From a virus, in IMG/VR virus record IMGVR_UViG_3300027796_000054, positions 1 to 21,520 of that record: 21,520 nucleotides of DNA. One strand, written 5' to 3'. Shown here piece after piece: positions 7,845-15,801 of the stretch (position 1 is the first letter of the stretch; every line of letters begins with the position of its first letter). The notes beneath the pieces were generated by a model. It ran no database searches, had not been told where the DNA came from, and saw nothing but the letters and a program-made list of their open reading frames with translations. Both the position numbers and the translations under genes were made by a program.

Positions 7845-9514
7845 TAGCTAACACCTCCACCATAGTTATAACTATTTTTAGCACCACCACTATATGTTTT
7901 GATGTCATTAACCATTTGTCCCAATGCGTCTTGTTTAAAGTTATTTTGATTTATAACTGTTATATTAGGACTTAAATTTTGACTCGCTGTTCCATATAAT
8001 TGTGGGGATAAATCGAACATGCCATCGAATGATTGTTGTACTTCTTTTTCCATTCCTTGCATACCATCTACAAGTCCTTTTACATTCATTTTTCCTATAA
8101 ATGCGAACTCTGTACTAGGTGAATGTATTCCAAAGAATGACTTGATCTTATTTAATGCACCCGTCACAAATCCTTTTATTTTATCATATAGCCAATTTAC
8201 AACACCACTTATTCCGTTCCATAAACCTACGATAAGATTTTTACCTATTTTACCCATTTGATTTGGTACATCTGCAAAAAAGTCCATAATAGATTTTATT
8301 ATTTTTGGTATATATTTTAACAATTCAGGTATTGCTTGAATTAATCCTAAAATTATTCCTACTATTAACTTAAACCCTGCTTCTATAAACAGTGGCAAAT
8401 TATCAATTAATAAAGGAATTATCGATAATATTGCTTCTATTATTTGTGGTATTAATACTGGAGTCTGTTCAGCTAATGCTGTGATTATTAAAATTACTCC
8501 TTCAATCATCGCTTTTAATATTTGTGGAAGCATTTCAGATAACATTTGTATTATAAAAGGCAACATATCAATTAATATTTTGACTATCGAAGGAATAGCT
8601 TTTACAAGTCCTAATAATAATTCACCCGCACCTTTTATAATGCTAGGCAATAATGCCTGTAGCATAGGTGCTATTTGTGGTATTAATGCATTTAATAATT
8701 GTACTAATCCATCGGCTATTTGAGGTGCCATTTTAATTACGGCATTTCCTATATTAGTTCCCGCCGTGATAAACGTACTTATTACTTCTTCAATTCCACC
8801 TGCTCCACTTATAAAGTTGGTAAACGCTGATTTTGCACTAGCCATAGATCCAGTTATAGTTGATGAAGCCTCTTTTGCTGTAGTTCCCGTAATGCCCATT
8901 TCACCTTGTATTACGTGGATAGCATTGTACATATCATTTAGATTACCCATTTCATACTTTTGTCCACTTAATTTACTTGCATCTGCTAATAGTCTTTCCA
9001 TTTCGGTTTTAGTACCACCATAACCAAGTTTTAAGTTATCTAACATAGTATAATTTTGCTTAGCAAATCCTTGATATGCGTATTGTATTGCTTCCATTGA
9101 TGTTCCCATCTTATTAGCGTTATCAGCCATATCAATTATAGCCATATCAGCTGTTTTTGCTGATTCTGCGGTATCACCACCTAAACTTTGTAATAAACTA
9201 GCACTTATACTAGTGACTTGTTCCATATATTGATTAGCACTTATACCCGCCGTTTTATAAGCATTTTCAGCGTTATTTATAACGGCATCGGCACTGCCTT
9301 TAAATAATGTTTCAACACCCCCAACACTTTGTTCTAAATCTGCATATCCCTTTACTCCGGCTATAACAACCGCTGTAAGTGCTGTTCCTGCCACGGCAAA
9401 ACTTTTTCCAATTACACCCGCAACTTTTCCCATAGAACTAGCTAAATTAGACGATGTCTTTTTTAAATCGGTATCATCACCTTTAAAGTTAAATACTACA
9501 TTACCGCCATTCAT
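7844..9514 (-). CDS. Tape measure protein
   Basis: A 556-residue protein that sets tail length. Residues ~55-240 carry the conserved tape-measure block (YADLEQSVGGVETLFKGSAD, YMEQVTSISASLLQSLGGD, AIQYAYQGFAKQNYTMLDN, KLGYGGTKTEMERLLADAS). Residues ~245-410 are a long series of hydrophobic amphipathic helices rich in Ile, Leu and Pro. SFFGIHSPST, near residue 465, is a common tail-end motif of this family. At roughly 1.5 angstrom per residue it would give a tail of about 80 nm, short for a siphophage. GAGGTGA lies seven bases before the ATG. The terminator-like hairpin at 9546-9576 lies between it and the tail-tube gene. Confidence 0.92.
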   Translation of the reverse strand: MNGGNVVFNFKGDDTDLKKTSSNLASSMGKVAGVIGKSFAVAGTALTAVVIAGVKGYADLEQSVGGVETLFKGSADAVINNAENAYKTAGISANQYMEQVTSISASLLQSLGGDTAESAKTADMAIIDMADNANKMGTSMEAIQYAYQGFAKQNYTMLDNLKLGYGGTKTEMERLLADASKLSGQKYEMGNLNDMYNAIHVIQGEMGITGTTAKEASSTITGSMASAKSAFTNFISGAGGIEEVISTFITAGTNIGNAVIKMAPQIADGLVQLLNALIPQIAPMLQALLPSIIKGAGELLLGLVKAIPSIVKILIDMLPFIIQMLSEMLPQILKAMIEGVILIITALAEQTPVLIPQIIEAILSIIPLLIDNLPLFIEAGFKLIVGIILGLIQAIPELLKYIPKIIKSIMDFFADVPNQMGKIGKNLIVGLWNGISGVVNWLYDKIKGFVTGALNKIKSFFGIHSPSTEFAFIGKMNVKGLVDGMQGMEKEVQQSFDGMFDLSPQLYGTASQNLSPNITVINQNNFKQDALGQMVNDIKTYSGGAKNSYNYGGGVS

Positions 9515-9545
9515 ATATATTCACCTCATTTCTTCTTATATATTA

Positions 9546-9576
9546 AAAATGGAGATGAGGTTTTACCCTCACCTCC
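9546..9576 (-). terminator. Hairpin terminator between tail tube and tape measure
   Basis: On the minus strand GGAGGTGAGG (9576-9567) pairs with CCTCATCTCC (9560-9551) around a 6-base loop, giving ten pairs including one G-T wobble. ATTTTTAATA follows. The stem starts seven bases after the tail-tube stop codon. A partial terminator here would lower tape-measure expression relative to the abundant tail-tube protein. The 3' arm also has CCTCAT, complementary to ATGAGG of the tape-measure ribosome site (9529-9524). Confidence 0.75.
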
Positions 9577-9582
9577 TGTTCT

Positions 9583-10059
9583 TTAGGCAGATTGTACTAC
9601 GCCTTTTCCATTGATTACAAATTCACATGCATATTCGCCTTCATCTTCACTAGCTCCACCTAAGTCGCTAATTTTGATTACAACTGGTACTTGATACTTT
9701 TTATAAGTAAGTACATTAGCTGTCACTGTTTCAATTAATTCAAATTCAATAAGCTTGTTATTAAATTGAGCAACTGTTCCATTAACAATTAACGTATGTA
9801 AGTCACCTAGTTGAGCTTGAATAGCTGTGTTATTCATATCAATTTTAATAGTAGTTTCAATAGACATTTTAGCACCCGTGACAACACTACGTTTAATAGC
9901 ATCACAGAATACATAGAAGTCTTTTTCTTCGAAATCAGTTGTTAAACCTACTTCACTAGTAGTACATAATGCTGTCATTACTGGAACGGCAGTAGTACCT
10001 GTGTTTATTTTTAGGTTCTTTATGACTTCCCTATTATTAAGAAAATAATTATATGTCAT
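9583..10059 (-). CDS. Major tail (tube) protein
   Basis: A 158-residue beta-rich protein directly upstream of the tape measure. Features typical of siphophage tube proteins are the N-terminal VPVMTALCTTSEVGLTTDFE, then YVFCDAIKRSVVTGAKMSIE, a central long loop and the C-terminal EDEGEYACEFVINGKGVV. Hexameric rings of such a protein stack to form the tail tube. The ribosome site is GGGAGGA. There is no tail-assembly chaperone gene between this gene and the tape measure; the 68-base gap holds a terminator. Confidence 0.85.
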   Translation of the reverse strand: MTYNYFLNNREVIKNLKINTGTTAVPVMTALCTTSEVGLTTDFEEKDFYVFCDAIKRSVVTGAKMSIETTIKIDMNNTAIQAQLGDLHTLIVNGTVAQFNNKLIEFELIETVTANVLTYKKYQVPVVIKISDLGGASEDEGEYACEFVINGKGVVQSA

Positions 10060-10062
10060 AAG

Positions 10063-10509
10063 TTATTCCTCCCTTTTAATTTCATATATTTTATTGACAA
10101 TACATTTCATAGTTGCACTATAACCAACCCTTTTTATATCTAAATATTCGATAGTTTGTGGATTGCTATATTGTTTAAATATGATTTGCCATATTTCATC
10201 GTATGTATCATTTCCCGATACTCTAGTTGTATTTATTTTGACACTTTGTCCTATGAGATTTCCGATCGTTATTGATGTTTCTTTTTCTTCCTGTATAGAA
10301 CTACCAAATATATCTATTAAGAAATAGTCGAATAGGGGACTACAATCTCCAAAAAAGACTATTTTTTCACCCATTTGTTCTTGTACTACAATGACTTTTG
10401 AATCATCTTGATTTGTACTATATTCGGGTTTAATTTTAAACCCCGTAATTATTGATTGAAGATATTCTATAAGAATTAGATTTTTACGTTTTAATTCAAT
10501 TATATTCAT
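10063..10509 (-). CDS. Tail terminator or head-tail completion protein
   Basis: A 148-residue protein of mixed alpha/beta character with a helical start (MNIIELKRKNLILIEYLQSI) and a repeated strand pattern after residue 35. It is the last of four small genes between capsid and tail tube, the usual position of the tail terminator that caps the tube. Its ATG overlaps the stop of the upstream gene (ATGA), so translation is coupled; AAAGGA lies about eleven bases upstream. I infer the role from gene order and size. Confidence 0.55.
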   Translation of the reverse strand: MNIIELKRKNLILIEYLQSIITGFKIKPEYSTNQDDSKVIVVQEQMGEKIVFFGDCSPLFDYFLIDIFGSSIQEEKETSITIGNLIGQSVKINTTRVSGNDTYDEIWQIIFKQYSNPQTIEYLDIKRVGYSATMKCIVNKIYEIKREE

Positions 10510-10871
10510 TTCAATGGATTCCTTTCTATAGCATTACTTAAAATAGTATTGCTCCTTTTATTCCACATCCTTGTATACCAATTAGGGTTAGTTCCAGGTG
10601 TTGTCCAATTTGTAGTATCAGGTCTATTATAGACATATTTTGCATAGTCTGTATAAGATCCTATATGATAATTTCCATTAGATCCACGCACCCCTGCCGA
10701 TTTAGACGTTTGTCTTAATTTACCAGCATTAACTAAATCACTTAATGGTATTGTAGGATAAGCCATATCTAAAGTGATACTTGCAACCGCATAAATTACT
10801 TTATCGGGCTGTTTTTCTAACTTCTTCATAGCTCCAGGATTCCAACTGACTTTCACACTTGATATTATCAT
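10506..10871 (-). CDS. Minor capsid / neck protein (Minor_capsid_2-like)
   Basis: A 121-residue protein. The segment GNYHIGSYTDYAKYVYNRPD followed by TTNWTTPGTNPNWYTRMWNK is characteristic of the minor capsid/neck family in Firmicutes siphophages (Minor_capsid_2 type), related in position to the HK97 gp10 group. It probably helps join head to tail. The ribosome site is poor, and the start lies four bases after the upstream stop (TAG), so reinitiation by the same ribosomes is likely. Confidence 0.7.
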   Translation of the reverse strand: MIISSVKVSWNPGAMKKLEKQPDKVIYAVASITLDMAYPTIPLSDLVNAGKLRQTSKSAGVRGSNGNYHIGSYTDYAKYVYNRPDTTNWTTPGTNPNWYTRMWNKRSNTILSNAIERNPLK

Positions 10872-10875
10872 TGTG

Positions 10876-11211
10876 CTACTTGACAGCTACTATTTTGTTT
10901 TCTACTCTATTAAAAATCCAATTATCTTGAATCTTTAAAACTGTGTGAATCTTATTCTTAACTTCGGGTGATGTACTAACTCCATTTAAGAAAGTTATTT
11001 GATCACCTTCACGTATATCTTCATTTCTTTTAACTACATAATAGCCCGTAGCCTCGGGTATAGTATAAATACCAAACCTAAGACCTTGTGCTACGTTGTA
11101 TGGGCATACTTTAATAAATACATCCGTATAATTCTGATCATCATACGCACTAGTATTAGCAACCCTATCGAATTTACGTAGAGATGCTCTCATACCATTA
11201 ACAAGGAACAT
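10876..11211 (-). CDS. Head-tail stopper-like minor capsid protein
   Basis: A 111-residue beta-rich protein that fits the Minor_capsid_1 / head-closure group by size and order: it follows the connector and precedes the Minor_capsid_2-like gene. The GDQITFLNGV and KIHTVLKIQDNWIFNRV segments suggest a small barrel, as in head-closure proteins such as SPP1 gp16. No good ribosome site is present; the ATG comes two bases after the upstream TAG (TAGTAATG), which favours translational coupling. Confidence 0.6.
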   Translation of the reverse strand: MFLVNGMRASLRKFDRVANTSAYDDQNYTDVFIKVCPYNVAQGLRFGIYTIPEATGYYVVKRNEDIREGDQITFLNGVSTSPEVKNKIHTVLKIQDNWIFNRVENKIVAVK

Positions 11212-11213
11212 TA

Positions 11214-11609
11214 CTAATTACCAAAGGGCAAATCTAAGCCCATATTTTGATTTAGTGGATTTCCTCTATACGTATAACCATTAGGATGAGTTGAATCACC
11301 ATTTGCTAACATTCTTAATGCTAATGTTGAATAATCACTATTAATTTTAGCTTTCATATCACCAGCACTTATTTCATCTTTGAAGTCAACAAAAGGTATA
11401 TCATGCTCGAACATAAATCTCATTTGTTCCATAGAAGCATTTTTAATTGACAAAGGGACGCTAGTAGTGTCCCAACTGGCGTCCCTGTATATCAATCCTA
11501 CTTGCGAGAATATTATCTCACATACAGCTTCTATTTGCCACGTTGGAATTGTGGACTCAGCATATTCTATATACTTAGTTTTAAATTCCGTATCTGTGAA
11601 GAATGTCAT
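11214..11609 (-). CDS. Head-tail connector (gp6/gp15-like adaptor)
   Basis: A 131-residue mostly helical protein: FFTDTEFKTKYIEYAE, TIPTWQIEAVCEIIFSQVG, and a helix with MEQMRFMFEHD. This pattern and the position directly after the capsid gene match the head-tail adaptor that docks under the portal. The C-terminal ~30 residues (NGYTYRGNPLNQNMGLDLPF) look extended and may reach the next ring. GAGGTGAG lies close before the ATG. Confidence 0.7.
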   Translation of the reverse strand: MTFFTDTEFKTKYIEYAESTIPTWQIEAVCEIIFSQVGLIYRDASWDTTSVPLSIKNASMEQMRFMFEHDIPFVDFKDEISAGDMKAKINSDYSTLALRMLANGDSTHPNGYTYRGNPLNQNMGLDLPFGN

Positions 11610-11630
11610 ATTCTCACCTCATATCTTTTT

Positions 11631-12788
11631 TTAAGAACTTGCTGGAGCAATTACAACAGTATCAGTCTTAGAATCTGCATAGTTTCCATATACATCTTTT
11701 CCTAATACAGTTATTACATAAGTACCAGCTGTTGTTGGTGTACCAGTTATAGCACCAGTACTAGCACTTATTACTAAACCTGCAGGTAATCCTAATGCTG
11801 ACCATACTGTCACACCAGTACTTGCATTAGTATCACTATAAGCCACGCCTACTTGACCATCAGCTAATGTTGGTTGAGTAATTGTTGGTAAAGTTCCTAC
11901 TAATTTAATTATTGCTTCACTACGTACAACTTCAGCACCAAATAATATGTTGCCTTCTAATACATAGTATCCTGGATATCCTTGATAGTTTCCTGGATAT
12001 TGTGCCATACTTGAGAAGAACATATCGCCTACAGCTCCTATTGCGTTTGCAAAGAAACCTTTTATTCCAGTAGCAGTAGTTCCATTAGTCAATACAGCTG
12101 AATCTTGTATTTCGAATGTGTCTATACCATAAGCAACGCCTACGATACCTTTATCAACACCTTCAACACCAGTTCTAGTTTCATATTTTAAGAAGCTAGT
12201 TAGTGATGTGACAAAATTTGCATATTCAGTAGCTATTAATCCTAGCATATAACCACCATATATTTTTCTGTTGAATAATTTAGCTTTTAAATTATTTAAT
12301 AAAGTTATATATGCTGTAGCATCTGCTGGAGCCCAAACAACGCATTGACCTACTGTGTAAGCCATAGCACCATCAGCACTACCAGTTATAGCTGTGTTGA
12401 ATTTGTCATAACCGAATTTATCGATTTCAAAAGCAACTTCACTATCTTTTAATTTAATTTGTCCGTCTAATGCACCAGCAACGTTAGTTCCTAACATAAC
12501 TGGACTTATTTTGAATCCATAGTCTAATGGTAATTGAGTTAAGTCAACCTTAACACTACCATAAGTAGCTAATGGAGTTGATATAGGTGTCAATATTTCT
12601 GATTGAGCTCTCTTTGTAATAGCTGAAGCAACTTGTTTAATTACCTCAATTATTGGAGTTCCTGTTTGACGTGCTACTTGCATGTAGCTTTGGTCTAAGA
12701 AATTCATAAATGTTGAATTATAATATAGATTTGCATAAGTTCTTTTAACAACTGATTGTAAATCCAAATTTAATGTAGCAAAGTTCAT
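11631..12788 (-). CDS. Major capsid protein with C-terminal Ig-like domain
   Basis: A 385-residue protein. Residues 1-~295 form the capsid core, with an N-arm, a helix region and several strands (VKVDLTQLPLDYGFKISPVM, SEVAFEIDKFGYDKF, GGYMLGLIATEYANFV). Residues ~300-385 are an added Ig-like domain of the putative-Ig (He_PIG) type: LPAGLVISASTGAITGTPTT followed by AGTYVITVLGKD. Such domains sit on the outside of capsids and can bind glycans or mucus, or simply stabilise the shell. GGGAGGT precedes the ATG. The order scaffold-capsid-connector supports the call. The fusion is continuous, so every capsid subunit should carry the domain unless it is trimmed. Confidence 0.88.
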   Translation of the reverse strand: MNFATLNLDLQSVVKRTYANLYYNSTFMNFLDQSYMQVARQTGTPIIEVIKQVASAITKRAQSEILTPISTPLATYGSVKVDLTQLPLDYGFKISPVMLGTNVAGALDGQIKLKDSEVAFEIDKFGYDKFNTAITGSADGAMAYTVGQCVVWAPADATAYITLLNNLKAKLFNRKIYGGYMLGLIATEYANFVTSLTSFLKYETRTGVEGVDKGIVGVAYGIDTFEIQDSAVLTNGTTATGIKGFFANAIGAVGDMFFSSMAQYPGNYQGYPGYYVLEGNILFGAEVVRSEAIIKLVGTLPTITQPTLADGQVGVAYSDTNASTGVTVWSALGLPAGLVISASTGAITGTPTTAGTYVITVLGKDVYGNYADSKTDTVVIAPASS

Positions 12789-12818
12789 ATTTCATACCTC
12801 CCTTTTATTGTATAGATA

Positions 12819-13349
12819 TTATTTTGCCGTTAGACTAGATAGTGGTGTATCCCTAGTTATTTTAACTATAGTACCACCATTATTTTGTCCTTGATTACCC
12901 CCATTTAGACCACCTTCATTAGGTACTATTGGTTGGGTATTAGTAGTTTCTTTGAAATAAGTATCTTTAAATTTAGTTGCTATGCTTTCTACTGCTTTAA
13001 CATCGTCCTTTTCTTCTGAAAATAGACTTGATCTTAATTTAGATACTTCATCAAATTGATCTTCTTTAAATCCTTTGGAAATCATAGTCTTTTCTAATGA
13101 TACTTTTGATAAGTTAGCGTTAGTATCACTTAATTGTTTAACTGTGCTATTATAATTATTTTCTAATTGACTATATTTAGTAGTTAATTCGACTTCCTTA
13201 TCTTTTACAGCTTTGTCATAATCAGTTTTACTAACATAACCTTTCGTAGCTTCGCCTTTAACATCATTAGCTAATGCCTCAATGTCAAAGTCCTCATTTT
13301 TAAACTTGATATCCTTATTCTTTAAATATTTAGTTAAATCGATATTCAT
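12819..13349 (-). CDS. Capsid scaffold protein (GP20-like)
   Basis: A 176-residue acidic, helical protein resembling the minor structural GP20/scaffold family: a short N-terminal head (LTKYLKNKDIKFKNEDFD), a long coiled-coil region (about 35-90, with LENNYNSTVKQLSDTNANLS), then ISKGFKEDQFDEVSKLRSSL, a Gly/Asn linker and a C-terminal RDTPLSSLTAK that would contact capsid subunits. It should guide procapsid assembly and then leave. AAGGAGGA is a strong ribosome site. The ~110-base leader upstream holds two hairpins and the element described at 13377-13461. Confidence 0.85.
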   Translation of the reverse strand: MNIDLTKYLKNKDIKFKNEDFDIEALANDVKGEATKGYVSKTDYDKAVKDKEVELTTKYSQLENNYNSTVKQLSDTNANLSKVSLEKTMISKGFKEDQFDEVSKLRSSLFSEEKDDVKAVESIATKFKDTYFKETTNTQPIVPNEGGLNGGNQGQNNGGTIVKITRDTPLSSLTAK

Positions 13350-13376
13350 ATTTCTTCCTCCTTAAATTATCAGATT

Positions 13377-13461
13377 AAGAAGTGCATTATCGGTCGCGAC
13401 ACCTATGATAAATCATCTTTTAACTGGTGTATTATTATCGTAAACCAGTAATATGCTTTTT
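13377..13461. other. Structured intergenic element, inverted relative of the 16116-16199 RNA
   Basis: This is the second-largest gap in the head block, between minor head protein and scaffold. Read on the plus strand it has AGAAGTGCA (13378-13386), a hairpin GGT-CGCGAC-ACC (13392-13403), ATGATA (13405-13410), a hairpin ACTGGT/ACCAGT (13423-13428 and 13444-13449) and a CTTTTTAT run (13456-13463). The first three occur in the same order in the RNA on the minus strand at 16116-16199. I see no good plus-strand promoter. Read on the minus strand it is the leader of the scaffold mRNA and is complementary to that RNA. Whether it is a gene, a target or a relic is open. Confidence 0.55.
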
Positions 13462-14422
13462 ATAATCCCCCTTTCAATTCTTGTATTTTACCATTAAGCA
13501 ACGACACCTTACTTTTTGCTTTATCGTAATTTTCATAATCACCTAAGTTCTTATAAATAGACATATCCGTTTTTAGTTTTGTTCTTTGTAATTCAGTAGA
13601 TCTTATCTTTTGTTTGTTATCATATTTCTCTTGCCACTTATCACTATTGTAATCATTGTCTTGTAATTGAGATGAATCCCAATACAAAGTCCATTGATGT
13701 TTACAATTAGGATGTCCTACACCCCCCGCTATTGCTTCTTCTTGTGGTGGATATTTATTACTCTTGCCACTCTTACTATATACTTTACCTTGATAAGGCA
13801 TACATAGAGGACATGCGAACGGATGGGCTGGAAGATATACTAAATCATTTCCTAATAACTCCGAATCATAGTTAGTTCGATTCCAACCACTCTTATTTAA
13901 GTTAGTGTTGTAAACCATACTATTATAATTCGCTATATTATGATAACTTCTAATAGTTCCATTTTTATTGTAATATGGAATGTTATTTTGATAATCATCA
14001 TATTTGCTAACATAATTCGATAAATAAGTTCTTTTATCAACAAATCCATCTTCTAGTGTTTTATATCTACCACCATAGTATTTTGATATGTCTTTTGAGT
14101 ACTTATCTTCATACCTTTGATATACACTTTCAGGATCTATCTTATATATCTCATTATATTTTGCTTTTGGATTAACTACTTTATGTCCTTGACTATTATT
14201 TTCTTTAACCATTTTTTCTAATTCAACTATACGTTCTTTCATAAAATTATGGTCTACTTTATTCCATATCTTTTCAACTTCTTCTTTAAAGTAATCAACT
14301 GATTTACTATCAATCAATGAATTAAAGAATAGTTTTTTAGTCTTAAATATGAGGCTGTAATAATTAGTCATAACATAATCTACACTATCACCTATAAATA
14401 TACTCATAGGATCTCTATTCAT
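13460..14422 (-). CDS. Minor head protein (phage minor capsid 2 / MuF-like)
   Basis: A 320-residue protein that starts on the portal stop (TAATG overlap) with GGTGAAG as ribosome site. The C-terminal third has a metal-binding signature of this family: His200, CPLC at 204-207, then YQGKVYS, and HPNCKH at 237-242. The N-terminal two thirds are helical and Tyr/Asn/Lys-rich. SPP1 gp7-like proteins bind the portal and stay in the head, affecting DNA exit. Unlike some MuF proteins it has no added toxin or enzyme domain at its C-terminus; the last ~65 residues are a charged helix. Confidence 0.82.
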   Translation of the reverse strand: MNRDPMSIFIGDSVDYVMTNYYSLIFKTKKLFFNSLIDSKSVDYFKEEVEKIWNKVDHNFMKERIVELEKMVKENNSQGHKVVNPKAKYNEIYKIDPESVYQRYEDKYSKDISKYYGGRYKTLEDGFVDKRTYLSNYVSKYDDYQNNIPYYNKNGTIRSYHNIANYNSMVYNTNLNKSGWNRTNYDSELLGNDLVYLPAHPFACPLCMPYQGKVYSKSGKSNKYPPQEEAIAGGVGHPNCKHQWTLYWDSSQLQDNDYNSDKWQEKYDNKQKIRSTELQRTKLKTDMSIYKNLGDYENYDKAKSKVSLLNGKIQELKGGL

Positions 14423-15801
14423 TATACTTCACCATACTCCATCTTAATCGATTTCATCTCATCGTTATACGCTGTGACTAAATCGTCTACTTGCTTTTTA
14501 TTTTTTTCATTTCCTATAAAGTTTTCGTCAATGAGTTTATTTAGTATAGGTAATATTATCTTGGCTTTATATGTCATTGGTATTGCAGTCACACCTTGAA
14601 TCTTACTCATAACTGCTAACTTCTTCATATCATCAAACTTTTCATTTGCCCCAAAGTCCCAACTCAATTCACTAGGTAATAGATTTTCGGTTATATTTAA
14701 GCTTGTTTGTGCTTTAACTATATTTTCCATTAACTTGTTTATTTGAGGTGTTATTTGTGTCTTTATTGCTTCTACTGTCATATCGCTTGAATTTTTACTT
14801 ACATCGACATTTGCAGTATTTTGATAAGCATCTTTTTCGTATCCGAATGATACGGGGCTTAATCCAGCCATTTGTATTACTTGATAATCATAAAACTTAA
14901 ATGTATCAACGTATTGTGTGACTCTTATATCACCTTGTAAGAAGTTGAATAGTTGATGATCTTTATCACCAGGTAATAATGTAAAGTAATCTTGTAATTT
15001 GCCTACTGATATAGTGTCTACTTGATACGCCGTACTTCCTGGCTTCCAAGCTGTGACCATATCGCCACTTTGATAGTGTTGACTAGTCACAATTCTAGTT
15101 CTAGTCTTTTCTATCTCATCGGCAAGTGTATTAACTACTTTCATTTCTTCATTTAAGAACTTTTTACTATCCTTAAAGAACTCTAACCCTAAATCTATAT
15201 TAATCAATACTTCGTAAGGTAATATATATCTTGGTTTGTATTCACTTCCAGTCATTCTATTGAAATGACCTATGTTTATTTCCGTTTTTTCATTTGTTGA
15301 GCTTAATTGATAAGCTTGAAACGTTAAGTCAGTATTACCATTTAATAATTTGATATTACGTCTTAATATATATGTATATTTATCATCTTTACTTATTGCG
15401 TCAAAATCTTGTTCTATAGAAGCTTCGATTACTTTATCAAACTTCTGTACTAAATCGAATATATCGGATCTTTTAAAACTTTCAAGATATATCTTATCAT
15501 CATATTTGTGTATGTATATAAATGATTCTTTTTGATATACTGCCAATTCTAATGATTCTTTAAATGTAGGCATTAACCACCTTATATCTAAATTATCTGT
15601 TTGTGTGACTAAGTCACTTCCAAATATTTGATTTATTATGTATGTAGCTATCTTCTTTGCTGAAGGGGCTACACAATATTGTGATTCATAAGGTATATTG
15701 CTTTTACCATTTGTTATACCATTTTGTATTATTGTAGCTTCAATCTTTATGTATGGAGCTCCTAGAACGTTAAAAGCAGGTCTTACTCGAGCGTTGTTCA
15801 T
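14422..15801 (-). CDS. Portal protein
   Basis: A 459-residue protein of the SPP1-type portal group in size and position. Typical stretches are the N-terminal SAKKIATYIINQIFGSDLVT, LELAVYQKESFIYIHKYDDK in the wing, the long stem helix region DSKKFLNEEMKVVNTLADEI followed by EKTRTRIVTSQHY, and the clip-crown segment QVIQMAGLSPVSFGYEKDAY. The C-terminal ~150 residues are helical. It forms the dodecameric DNA channel at the capsid vertex and docks the terminase. Its ATG overlaps the upstream stop (ATGA), with AAGGAG about twelve bases upstream. Confidence 0.88.
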   Translation of the reverse strand: MNNARVRPAFNVLGAPYIKIEATIIQNGITNGKSNIPYESQYCVAPSAKKIATYIINQIFGSDLVTQTDNLDIRWLMPTFKESLELAVYQKESFIYIHKYDDKIYLESFKRSDIFDLVQKFDKVIEASIEQDFDAISKDDKYTYILRRNIKLLNGNTDLTFQAYQLSSTNEKTEINIGHFNRMTGSEYKPRYILPYEVLINIDLGLEFFKDSKKFLNEEMKVVNTLADEIEKTRTRIVTSQHYQSGDMVTAWKPGSTAYQVDTISVGKLQDYFTLLPGDKDHQLFNFLQGDIRVTQYVDTFKFYDYQVIQMAGLSPVSFGYEKDAYQNTANVDVSKNSSDMTVEAIKTQITPQINKLMENIVKAQTSLNITENLLPSELSWDFGANEKFDDMKKLAVMSKIQGVTAIPMTYKAKIILPILNKLIDENFIGNEKNKKQVDDLVTAYNDEMKSIKMEYGEV

